Shown here piece by piece: positions 1 to 6,854 of a stretch of 64,000 nt of DNA. This DNA comes from Clostridia bacterium (lineage in GTDB: Bacteria > Bacillota_A > Clostridia > Oscillospirales > CAG-272): NCBI GenBank assembly GCA_017445115.1, contig JAFSUU010000010.1, forward strand, positions 1 through 64,000, given 5' to 3'. The notes beneath the pieces were generated by a model. It did not search any database and was not told the DNA's origin. It worked only from the letters and a program-made list of their open reading frames with translations. Each line of letters starts with the position of its first letter. Within the stretch, counting starts at the first letter, position 1. The translations under genes and the position numbers were made by a program.

Positions 1-263
1 AGCGCTGATTGCACGCAAATTGTCGATTTATTCGGATCGATCCCGACGGAAAGATAATCTAAAACAACGTTTACAATGCTATCCCTAATCTTTTCCGGGT
101 GATCAGCGTTATCAGTGAGCGCTTGATCGTCCGCAATTAGAATATTGATCTCATCATACTGGCCAGAATTCTGAAGTTCCACTCTTCTTTTAAGTGACCC
201 AACGTAATGACCAAAATGTAAACGACCGGTCGGACGGTCTCCGGTTAAAATAATGTTTTTCAT
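1..263 (-). CDS. trpS: tryptophanyl-tRNA synthetase, N-terminal part (cut by window edge)
   Basis: The reverse strand opens with an ATG behind a GGAGAT ribosome binding site and stays open to the window edge (87 codons). The protein begins with [21 protein letters not shown] at residues 16-19 is the class I HIGH signature that binds ATP, and the surrounding run is typical of tryptophanyl-tRNA synthetase, which charges tRNA-Trp in the cytoplasm. The KMSKS loop and anticodon-binding part lie outside the window. A small HTH gene ends 28 bases upstream on the same strand, so the two may be co-transcribed. Its place beside a recombinase suggests an accessory second copy of trpS, which is inference; the rest of the genome would decide. 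Confidence 0.9.
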   Translation of the reverse strand, partial: MKNIILTGDRPTGRLHFGHYVGSLKRRVELQNSGQYDEINILIADDQALTDNADHPEKIRDSIVNVVLDYLSVGIDPNKSTICVQSA

Positions 264-291
264 ATTTGCATCTCCATACACAGAATAATTC

Positions 292-498
292 TCATTCATT
301 CTCGCTAAATTCTACAATATCATCAAGTGTACATTCCAACACGGCGCAGATCTTCTCCAGTGTTTCAAGTGGTACAGATTCGTTGCGTCCAAGTTTTGCC
401 ATAGAGTTTGTGGAAATCTTGGCCTTTTTTGTCAACTCGGTTTTGTTGATTTCTTTATCTATCATCAACTTCCACAACTTTTTATATGATCGAGACAT
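292..498 (-). CDS. small XRE-family HTH regulator
   Basis: A 68-residue protein that is almost entirely a Cro/C1-type helix-turn-helix: [20 protein letters not shown] forms the two DNA-contacting helices and the C-terminal part ([18 protein letters not shown]) is the usual fourth and fifth helix. The ATG has a GGGAGG ribosome binding site seven bases upstream. Proteins of this size in Clostridia commonly act as repressors of mobile elements or of their own promoter. It lies between trpS and a divergent serine recombinase, and a 12-base palindrome sits at its own predicted transcription start, consistent with autoregulation. The target is inferred; the fold is clear. Confidence 0.85.
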   Translation of the reverse strand: MSRSYKKLWKLMIDKEINKTELTKKAKISTNSMAKLGRNESVPLETLEKICAVLECTLDDIVEFSENE

Positions 499-521
499 TC
501 AGATTCCTCCCGATTTTAATG

Positions 522-563
522 ATACTTTAGTATAATTATAACATATTCTTTATCAAATATCAA
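522..563 (-). promoter_or_regulatory. promoter and palindromic operator of the small HTH gene
   Basis: On the minus strand TTGATA (558-563) and TATAAT (535-540) are separated by 17 bases. Immediately downstream of the -10 lies ATACTTTAGTAT (522-533), with five-base arms in inverted orientation, placed where a repressor would block initiation. The HTH protein encoded 24 bases further on is the obvious candidate ligand. Sequence only; no binding evidence. Confidence 0.45.
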
Positions 564-604
564 TAACAGATTTTGAATTTTTCAAAATTATTTATTCAAT
601 TATA

Positions 605-633
605 TAGACAAACAACGTCAGATATGATATACT
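605..633 (+). promoter_or_regulatory. probable promoter of the serine recombinase
   Basis: TAGACA (605-610) and TATACT (628-633) with a 17-base spacer, followed by a leader of about 135 bases that contains the long palindrome at 666-701 before the recombinase start. Confidence 0.4.
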
Positions 634-665
634 TTTCTTGCAGGAAAAAGGAGCGGATTGCATTC

Positions 666-701
666 GCAAGCAACGTATTTGGCGTGCCAAATACAGCTTG
701 C
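666..701. repeat. att-like palindrome upstream of recombinase
   Basis: Nine-base arms GTATTTGGC (675-683) and GCCAAATAC (686-694) flank a central GT dinucleotide, and outer arms GCAAGC (666-671) and GCTTGC (696-701) extend the symmetry. Large serine recombinases act on sites with inverted arms around a two-base crossover core, and this one lies 75 bases upstream of a recombinase start. Alternatively it is an mRNA hairpin in the leader. The structure is seen; the att role is inference. Confidence 0.4.
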
Positions 702-775
702 CTCGCTCGCCGCTTGTTAGGTAGTTCCCTAATACCCCTGCCCAACATTTTTAAGAAAAGGAGGTGAAAAGAAAA

Positions 776-2365
776 ATGAAAGGCGTGATCTATGCAAGGT
801 ATTCAAGCGACAGTCAACGCGAGGAGTCAATAGAAGGTCAGGTCAGGGAATGCAAAGCGTATGCGGAGCGGAACGACATTGATATTGTTGAGATTTACAT
901 TGACCGCGCATATACAGCAACAAACGATAATCGGCCTGACTTTCAGAGAATGATTCACGACAGTTCAAGCAAAAAGTTTGAATTGATCCTAGTCTGGAAA
1001 CTTGACAGATTTGCTCGAAGCAGGTATGATTCAGCGCACTACAAAAACCTGCTGAAGAAAAACGGCGTAAAAGTCGTTTCCGTTATGGAGCCGATCCTTG
1101 AAGGTTCGGAAGGCATCCTGATCGAGACTCTTCTTGAAGGAATGGCGGAATTCTATTCAGCGGATCTTTCGGAAAAGGTAAAGCGCGGACAAACGGAAAA
1201 CGCTCTAAAGTGCAAATACAACGGCGGTACTCTTTCAGTCGGTTATGTTGTTGACGATGAACAGCATTATCAGATCGACCCGGTTGCCGCACCGCTGGTG
1301 TTGCAAGCGTTTACCGATTATGCAAACGGCAAGTCAATGCGGGAAGTAGCAAATAATTTGAATCTTGCGGGTGTCAAAACCAAAAGAGGCGGGAAGATCA
1401 CAGAAAATGGAATGTCCCGCATACTTCACAATCGCATTTATATCGGAGAATACAGATACCGCGATATCGTCCATCCTCACGGGATACCGGCAATCGTTCC
1501 GGAAGACCTTTTTGAAAGAGTTCAGGAAAAACTGGCTTCGGTTAAAAAGGTAACCGCGAAATACAAAGCAGATGAAGAGTATCTTCTTACAACAAAACTG
1601 TTTTGCGGTAAATGCGGCTGTTATATGTCCGGCGAATCAGGGACAAGCCATACGGGAAAGCTGCACCGTTATTATCGCTGTGTCAGCGTGAAAAAGCACC
1701 GCGGATGCGATAAGAAAAACGTTCAGAAGGACTGGATCGAGAATCTTGTGATCGACCAAATCAAGAAAGTCATTTTTAATGATGAGTTGATCGAAAAGCT
1801 CGCTGATATGGGAATGGAACGTCAGCACAAGGAAAATATAGTTCTTCCCATGCTGAAAAAACAACTTGCTGAAACGGAAAAAGGTATTCGGAACTTTGTC
1901 GACGCGATCCAACAAGGGATCATAACCGATTCCACAAAGGAACGTCTCGAAGAACTTGAAAGAAACAAGAAAGAGCTCTCCGCACAGATAGCGCGCGAAG
2001 AACCGCTGAAGCCGCCGGAATTCACGAGAGATCAATTCTTGTTCTGGTTTGATCGCTTACGCAAATACGACACGACGAACATTGTTCATCGTTGCCGGTT
2101 GATCGATAGCTTTGTAAATGCAATATACCTCTACGATGACAGGATCACGCTCGTCTTCAATTTCAAGGACGGCACAAAAACAATTACTTTCGCTGAGCTT
2201 GAGGAATCAGGCTTGGGTTCGGATATAAATGCACTCGCTGCACCAGGCAAAAGGCACTTGCAAAAGCAAGTGCCTTTTCAACGTAATCCGTCCTTGCGGA
2301 CGGGTGAAATCGCCTTCGGCGGTGAAATTGCCATGCGGGCAGTGAAATCCGGCTTCGCCGGGTGA
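776..2365 (+). CDS. large serine recombinase (resolvase/invertase family)
   Basis: Starts at the ATG at 776, 11 bases after AGGAGG; an in-frame GTG at 764 overlaps that binding site and is less likely. The order is an N-terminal resolvase catalytic domain with YARYSSDSQ (nucleophile Ser10) and an arginine-rich helix KLDRFARSRYDS, a recombinase domain (about 150-260), a zinc ribbon with CGKCG and a later CVSVKKHRGC, and a C-terminal coiled coil (about 350-430). Such enzymes integrate, excise or invert DNA through a covalent serine-DNA intermediate. Family members usually stop near the position of the ALAAP run; here the frame continues about 30 residues through a hairpin repeat element, so the tail looks acquired. 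No other mobility or cargo gene is visible except HTH and trpS. Confidence 0.93.
   Translation: MKGVIYARYSSDSQREESIEGQVRECKAYAERNDIDIVEIYIDRAYTATNDNRPDFQRMIHDSSSKKFELILVWKLDRFARSRYDSAHYKNLLKKNGVKVVSVMEPILEGSEGILIETLLEGMAEFYSADLSEKVKRGQTENALKCKYNGGTLSVGYVVDDEQHYQIDPVAAPLVLQAFTDYANGKSMREVANNLNLAGVKTKRGGKITENGMSRILHNRIYIGEYRYRDIVHPHGIPAIVPEDLFERVQEKLASVKKVTAKYKADEEYLLTTKLFCGKCGCYMSGESGTSHTGKLHRYYRCVSVKKHRGCDKKNVQKDWIENLVIDQIKKVIFNDELIEKLADMGMERQHKENIVLPMLKKQLAETEKGIRNFVDAIQQGIITDSTKERLEELERNKKELSAQIAREEPLKPPEFTRDQFLFWFDRLRKYDTTNIVHRCRLIDSFVNAIYLYDDRITLVFNFKDGTKTITFAELEESGLGSDINALAAPGKRHLQKQVPFQRNPSLRTGEIAFGGEIAMRAVKSGFAG
2249..2278. repeat. perfect 13-base-pair hairpin inside recombinase 3' end
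   Basis: AAAAGGCACTTGC, loop AAAA, GCAAGTGCCTTTT. It would act as an intrinsic terminator but lies inside the open frame of the recombinase. Its left arm shares the eleven bases AAAAGGCACTT with the hairpin at 2436-2466, so the two bracket the GTGAAAT array. Confidence 0.7.
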
Positions 2366-2404
2366 TGGACGGATTTCATTTCACCGCGGTTGCCGCGATT
2401 TCAC
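2288..2404. repeat. GTGAAAT hairpin array
   Basis: Three direct GTGAAAT heptamers (2304-2310, 2322-2328, 2342-2348) are followed by two inverted copies ATTTCAC (2378-2384, 2398-2404). Short GC-rich hairpins fill the spaces: CGCC/GGCG at 2311-2321, CCGGC/GCCGG at 2349-2361 and CGCGG/CCGCG at 2385-2397, with a CCGTCC/GGACGG stem at 2288-2302. The whole can fold into one branched structure in which the direct and inverted heptamers pair. It overlaps the last 26 codons of the recombinase and the space behind it. Similar arrays occur, as I recall, in other Clostridia; function unknown. Confidence 0.7.
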
Positions 2405-2435
2405 TTTTGGGCTATTTTGTCTGTTAATCACAAGC

Positions 2436-2466
2436 AAAAGGCACTTACGATGAGAAAGTGCCTTTT
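2436..2466. terminator. hairpin closing the GTGAAAT element, terminator-like
   Basis: AAAAGGCACTT (2436-2446), nine-base loop, AAGTGCCTTTT (2456-2466). The T tract is part of the stem, so it can terminate transcription from either side: the recombinase on the plus strand or the YdcF-like gene on the minus strand. It shares its left arm with the hairpin at 2249. Confidence 0.6.
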
Positions 2467-2529
2467 ATAAATTTCGAAGTTTTGATCAAAATATCGTTTT
2501 TGATACCGTTTCTCGTTGTGAAATTCGCA

Positions 2530-3384
2530 TTATTTAAGCGGGGGGAGTTCGTGAATATCGTACTCTTCGTAATAGATATCAAACGCCGTTTCAACGTCGC
2601 CGGAGAGTTCTATCAGAGCGCCTGCCTTGAACATTTCGGAAAGAGTGCCGGACGGAGCTTTGTACGCCGCATTTGAAATAACGGACACTTTTTCCTCTCC
2701 CGCCTTTTCAGCCCTGAGAGTTGCCTCTGCTCCGAAAAGAAGCGTTCCGGTCGCGATATGATAGTCGCTGGATACTATAACGAGTTTGGTGATACCGGGG
2801 TATTTGTCCGCCAAAATATCGAACGTATAGATAGCATTCTGCGCGGTAGTCACCGACTTGTCTTCCACTATCACGCGGTCGCCGTCGACACCGTTTTCAA
2901 TCAGCCACGACGCCATTACTCCCGCCTCTGTCGCATCCGGATTGTCAGCTGCGGTTCCTCCGCCGGTGCACACTATGTAAGCGTTCGGATATTTTTCCGC
3001 GCTGTTAAGGACCACGTTCAGACGTTCTCTCAGTTCATCCTTCATCGAGCCGTCGGGTTCCAGCTGAAATCCGAGGGCAACGATGCAGAGTGCATCCGTC
3101 TCGTCAAGACCGTCCGGAAGGACGTTGTCGTTTATTACAAGGTCGCTTCCCGTGGCGCGCCACAGATTCATTATGCTCTTCCACTTGTCGGCTGTATTCT
3201 CGTCAACCTCGCGAAGCTCGTTAAGGAGCTCGTCAACTTTATCATTCGCCGTCTCTCCGTAGCTGCCGTAATACACGACCATCTCTTCGATGATCTCCTG
3301 CGCCTTTCTCGTCCGCTTTCCGCAGGCAAAAAGAGAAAGTACTATCACTGCCGCCAGAATTACCGACGCTGTTCTTTTGATCAT
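2530..3384 (-). CDS. YdcF/DUF218-family lipoprotein
   Basis: The first 20 residues are a lipoprotein signal ending in the lipobox LFAC, so Cys21 should be lipidated and the protein anchored outside the membrane. From about residue 95 comes a DUF218 (YdcF/SanA/ElyC-like) domain: DALCIVALGF, then the conserved CTGGGT, TEAGVMASWL, a VIVEDKS-TTAQNA run and SSDYHIATG. ElyC and SanA of this family act in envelope or peptidoglycan homeostasis; the chemistry is unsettled. The ATG follows GGAGG by ten bases. Its neighbour upstream on the same strand is an M23 peptidase, which fits a cell-wall role. Lipidation plus DUF218 is a less common arrangement than the multi-pass versions. Family assignment is firm, function is not. 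Confidence 0.85.
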   Translation of the reverse strand: MIKRTASVILAAVIVLSLFACGKRTRKAQEIIEEMVVYYGSYGETANDKVDELLNELREVDENTADKWKSIMNLWRATGSDLVINDNVLPDGLDETDALCIVALGFQLEPDGSMKDELRERLNVVLNSAEKYPNAYIVCTGGGTAADNPDATEAGVMASWLIENGVDGDRVIVEDKSVTTAQNAIYTFDILADKYPGITKLVIVSSDYHIATGTLLFGAEATLRAEKAGEEKVSVISNAAYKAPSGTLSEMFKAGALIELSGDVETAFDIYYEEYDIHELPPLK

Positions 3385-3436
3385 AATGTGTTTTCCTCCG
3401 CTTTGTTTATCTTAATAGTTCAATCTGTTTACATTA

Positions 3437-4615
3437 TTAATACGGTGAAACATGGTTGAGAGGATTGTCGACTTCTCCGTTGAAACGCGTCTCGAAATGG
3501 AGGTGGCTGCCGTACGAATTGCCGGTATTGCCGACGTAGCCTATGACTTCTCCTTTGGTGACGTACTGACCGGGGGTGCATCCGAGAACGCTCATATGCG
3601 CGTAAAGCGTCGCTTCTTTTACTCCGTATGCATTTGTCCCGTGGTCTATCAGAACGTAGTTGCCGTAGCTCCAGTGATAAACTGCGGTCTTGACGATGCC
3701 GCTGTTAGCCGCGTGTATCGGCGTACCGCTGGGCGCCGGGATATCCACGCCGAGATGGTAGTCCGCCGCGCCGAAAAGAGTTCTCCAGCCGAAGCCGGAG
3801 GAAATATACGTGTAGCCGTAGAGCGGCCACGCGAAATTGCCTGATGAGGTACGTCCGGCGCCGGACTCCTGGCGAAGGAGATTCTGAAGCTCTGCGTCAA
3901 GCTCGTTGTCAAGCTTTTTTGCCTCTTCAAGAAGGGCGTTCGATTTGCCGATATCCGCCTGGATCGTATTAAGATACTCCTCCTGTTCGGCAGACAGAGT
4001 TTCATACCTTTCTTTATCCGCTTCGAGTTCAACTATCAGATTTTCCTGATATTTCACGTCGTCGTCAAGTCTTGCCTTTAAGTTTTCAAGCTCGACCTTT
4101 TCATTTTCATATTTTATTTTAAGGTCGCGGTCGTAATCAAGCATGCTGTTGACCATATCCACACGGCTCAGAAAATCCGCCATGTCGGACGCGTTGAACA
4201 GCAGAGAAAGATAGCTCGCCTCGCCCTGCTCGTATGACGCGACCATTCTGTCGAGAAACTTCTGGAAGGTCTTTTCAATATCCGCTTCCTTATTTGTTAT
4301 CGCTTCGTTTGTCTCAGCGATCTGCTCCGTGAGATTTTCTTTGAGCTCAGCTGCGACTTCTATTTTCTGCGAGGTCGCGGCGACGAGCGCGTCGAGCTTG
4401 GCTTTCGCCTCAAGTCCCGCGGCTCTCTCATTCTTCAGATCAGCTATCTGAGACTCGTATTCCTCTATCTCATCTTCAAGAGCGCTTATTTTGTCTTTCA
4501 ACGCCTGCGTTCTGCCTCCGTCTGCGGCGCTCGTCGTAACTGCATCGCGCGGAGTTACTGCAATGAACACAAGAGCCACGGCAAATAAGGCGATTAATAT
4601 TCTTCCGAATTTCAT
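3437..4615 (-). CDS. secreted coiled-coil M23 metallopeptidase (EnvC/NlpD-like)
   Basis: An N-terminal signal segment (residues 1-31) is followed by a long coiled coil (about 35-245) and a C-terminal M23 endopeptidase domain. The zinc ligands are visible as HLGVDIP and HLHFE, with the second-shell motif LYAHMS between them. M23 enzymes cut peptide cross-links of peptidoglycan; the coiled coil is the EnvC-like regulatory arm, often controlled by FtsEX in cell division. All catalytic residues are present, so an active hydrolase is likely. The ATG lies behind AAAGGAGAG. A consensus promoter drives it, divergent from the potassium-transport genes, and the YdcF-like lipoprotein follows 52 bases downstream. 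Confidence 0.92.
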   Translation of the reverse strand: MKFGRILIALFAVALVFIAVTPRDAVTTSAADGGRTQALKDKISALEDEIEEYESQIADLKNERAAGLEAKAKLDALVAATSQKIEVAAELKENLTEQIAETNEAITNKEADIEKTFQKFLDRMVASYEQGEASYLSLLFNASDMADFLSRVDMVNSMLDYDRDLKIKYENEKVELENLKARLDDDVKYQENLIVELEADKERYETLSAEQEEYLNTIQADIGKSNALLEEAKKLDNELDAELQNLLRQESGAGRTSSGNFAWPLYGYTYISSGFGWRTLFGAADYHLGVDIPAPSGTPIHAANSGIVKTAVYHWSYGNYVLIDHGTNAYGVKEATLYAHMSVLGCTPGQYVTKGEVIGYVGNTGNSYGSHLHFETRFNGEVDNPLNHVSPY

Positions 4616-4671
4616 TTTCCGCTCTCCTTTCCAAAAACTTTACCTTAGTCGGTTGACCGGAAATCTTAAAT

Positions 4672-4700
4672 ATTATATCACATTTTTAAGCATTTGTCAA
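4672..4700 (-). promoter_or_regulatory. sigma-A promoter of the M23 peptidase
   Basis: On the minus strand TTGACA (4695-4700) and TATAAT (4672-4677), both perfect consensus hexamers, are separated by exactly 17 bases, 57 bases upstream of the start codon. Confidence 0.8.
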
Positions 4701-4714
4701 ATATCGAGCGTGAA

Positions 4715-4743
4715 TTGACAAAAAACAATTATTATGGTATAAT
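4715..4743 (+). promoter_or_regulatory. sigma-A promoter of ktrB-ktrA
   Basis: TTGACA (4715-4720) and TATAAT (4738-4743) with a 17-base spacer and an extended TGG just before the -10. It is back to back with the M23 promoter, the two -35 boxes being only 14 bases apart. Confidence 0.8.
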
Positions 4744-4781
4744 TCATTAAAATTTATTAACTCTTAGAAAGGAGGCGCACC

Positions 4782-6125
4782 GTGGCTGAAAAAAGCGGTA
4801 TTAAGCGCAAGTTTTCCCTCTCTCCGTTCCAGCTGATCATACTCGGATTTGCCGGTGTGATCCTCGTCGGCGCTCTCCTTCTTATGCTGCCCTTCTCGAC
4901 GAGAGAGGGTGTCTCCACGCCATTCAACGAGGCGCTCTTCACCGCGACCTCCGCTGCGTGCGTCACCGGGCTCGTCGTTCACGACACGGCAACGTACTGG
5001 TCTGCGTTCGGTCAAGCGATAATCCTCGTTCTGATACAGATCGGCGGTCTCGGAGTCGTCACCGTCGCGTCGTCCCTCACCATGATCGCCGGAAAGCGTC
5101 TCTCTCTGAAACAGAGGAGCACGATGCAGGAAGCCATGGCAACGCATAAGCTCGGCGGCGTCGCAAAGTTCACCGGCTTCGTGATAAAAGCGACTTTCAT
5201 CACTGAATTTATCGGAGCAGCGGCGCTCGCGCCCGTCTTCTGCAAAGAGTTCGGAGCGTCGGGCATCTGGAAAGCCGTATTCCATTCGATCTCGGCGTTC
5301 TGCAACGCGGGATTCGATATTATGGGCGTCAAAGGCGCGGAATACGCCTCGCTGACCTCATACGCGTCGTCAACATATATCAACATAGTTATTATGCTTC
5401 TCATCGTCGTCGGAGGCATCGGTTTCCTCACGTGGGAAGACGTCGTAAAGCATAAATTCCACGTCAAGCGTTACAGGATGCAGAGCAAAGTCGTGCTCGT
5501 CACGTCGGCGATTTTGATAATCATTCCCGCGATATTCTTCTTTTTCGGAGAATACTCGTCCCTCTCTTCGGGCGAGCGCGTCATAACGTCGCTCTTCCAG
5601 TCGGTCACGACGAGGACCGCGGGATTCAACACGGCGGATCTGACGAGCCTCTCAGGAGTCGGAAGGATCTTCATGATATGCCTTATGCTGATCGGCGGCT
5701 CCCCGGGTTCCACCGCGGGCGGTATGAAGACCACGACATTCGCGGTGCTTCTCTCCAACGTCGTTTCAGTTTTCAGACGGCGTGAGGACAGCAGATTCTT
5801 CGGCAGAAGGATAGACAACTCGGTCGTCAAAAATGCGTCGGCGGTATTCGTTATGTATATGTCGCTGTTTCTCATCGGAGGCGCGGCGATAAGTCTCGCA
5901 GAAGGTCTCCCGATCGGAACGTGTCTCTTTGAGACCGCGTCCGCCGTCGGTACGGTCGGACTCACACTCGGCATCACGTCCTCTCTCGGACTTTTCTCAA
6001 AGATAATAATTATTCTTCTTATGTTCCTCGGCAGAGTCGGCGCCCTTACCATGGTTTATGCGGCGCTCTCCTCGGGAGATAAGAAAGTCTCTCGCTATCC
6101 TCTTGAAAATATCACGGTCGGCTGA
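4782..6125 (+). CDS. ktrB: TrkH/KtrB-family potassium uptake membrane subunit
   Basis: A 447-residue multipass protein starting at a GTG eight bases after AAAGGAGG. It shows four membrane-pore-membrane repeats of the Trk/Ktr/HKT family; the pore-loop glycines of the selectivity filter are visible in SAACVTGL, SAFCNAGFD, TTRTAGFN and ETASAVGTVGLTLG. It conducts potassium across the membrane as a dimer gated by the cytosolic RCK ring encoded next door. The length (around 450) matches KtrB better than the longer TrkH. It is the first gene of a two-gene operon with ktrA, 32 bases apart, under a consensus promoter. Confidence 0.93.
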   Translation: MAEKSGIKRKFSLSPFQLIILGFAGVILVGALLLMLPFSTREGVSTPFNEALFTATSAACVTGLVVHDTATYWSAFGQAIILVLIQIGGLGVVTVASSLTMIAGKRLSLKQRSTMQEAMATHKLGGVAKFTGFVIKATFITEFIGAAALAPVFCKEFGASGIWKAVFHSISAFCNAGFDIMGVKGAEYASLTSYASSTYINIVIMLLIVVGGIGFLTWEDVVKHKFHVKRYRMQSKVVLVTSAILIIIPAIFFFFGEYSSLSSGERVITSLFQSVTTRTAGFNTADLTSLSGVGRIFMICLMLIGGSPGSTAGGMKTTTFAVLLSNVVSVFRRREDSRFFGRRIDNSVVKNASAVFVMYMSLFLIGGAAISLAEGLPIGTCLFETASAVGTVGLTLGITSSLGLFSKIIIILLMFLGRVGALTMVYAALSSGDKKVSRYPLENITVG

Positions 6126-6157
6126 TCGGCCGCATTCAAAAAAGGCAGGTTTACTGT

Positions 6158-6805
6158 ATGAAATCGGTACTTCTCATAGGTCTCGGAAGATTCGGAAAGC
6201 ACATCGCTTACCAGCTCTCGCAGCTCGGTCATGAAGTTATGGCGGTCGACCGCCGTGAAGAACTCGTCAATGAAGTGCTGCCGTACGTTACGGAAGCGCG
6301 CATCGGGGACAGCACGAATCAGGAATTTTTAGCGTCGCTCGGTGTAAACAGCTACGACGTCTGTATCGTCACGATCGCCGACGATTTTCAAAGCTCTCTT
6401 GAAACGACTTCTCTTCTCAAGGAACTCGGCGCAAAGCTCGTGGTTTCAAGAGCGGACCGCGACGTTCAGGAAAAGTTTTTGCTTCGCAACGGCGCCGACG
6501 TCGTGGCATATCCGGAAAAACAGATAGCGAAATGGGTGGCGATTACGTTCACCGCAGAAAAGATACTCGACTACATAGAACTCGACGACGATCACGCGAT
6601 TTTCGAGGTCGTGATCCCGAAGGAATGGATCGGAAAGACGGTAGGCGAGCTTGACATACGCCGCAAGTACGACATCAATATCATGGCGGTCAAGGAAAAC
6701 GGACGCCTCAACGCGTCGATAACTCCCTCGACGCTCCTCTCGGAAGACAAAACTCTCCTTGTCATAGGACAGTACAAGGCGATACACAAATGCTTTAAGA
6801 TTTGA
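6158..6805 (+). CDS. ktrA: TrkA/KtrA-family potassium channel regulator
   Basis: 215 residues: an N-terminal Rossmann RCK_N domain with the dinucleotide loop GLGRFG (residues 7-12) and the acidic end of strand two in VDRREE, then an RCK_C domain from about residue 135 (FEVVIPKEWIGKTVGELDIR). The octameric ring binds ATP/ADP or NAD(H) and opens or closes the KtrB pore. The gene follows ktrB directly with an AGGCAGG binding site and ends in a strong shared terminator. Nothing is missing or unusual. Confidence 0.93.
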   Translation: MKSVLLIGLGRFGKHIAYQLSQLGHEVMAVDRREELVNEVLPYVTEARIGDSTNQEFLASLGVNSYDVCIVTIADDFQSSLETTSLLKELGAKLVVSRADRDVQEKFLLRNGADVVAYPEKQIAKWVAITFTAEKILDYIELDDDHAIFEVVIPKEWIGKTVGELDIRRKYDINIMAVKENGRLNASITPSTLLSEDKTLLVIGQYKAIHKCFKI

Positions 6806-6817
6806 CTATATACTAAT

Positions 6818-6850
6818 AAAAACGCGTGGGCGATCCCCACGCGTTTTTTG
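6818..6850. terminator. bidirectional terminator between ktrA and clpC
   Basis: ACGCGTGGG and CCCACGCGT pair around a short loop, with A tract on the left and T tract on the right, so it serves both convergent genes. Confidence 0.85.
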
Positions 6851-6854
6851 TTTC

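Noticed and set aside
4491..4718. Small plus-strand frame upstream of ktrB
   Set aside because: It lies antisense to the M23 signal region and runs across the divergent promoters.
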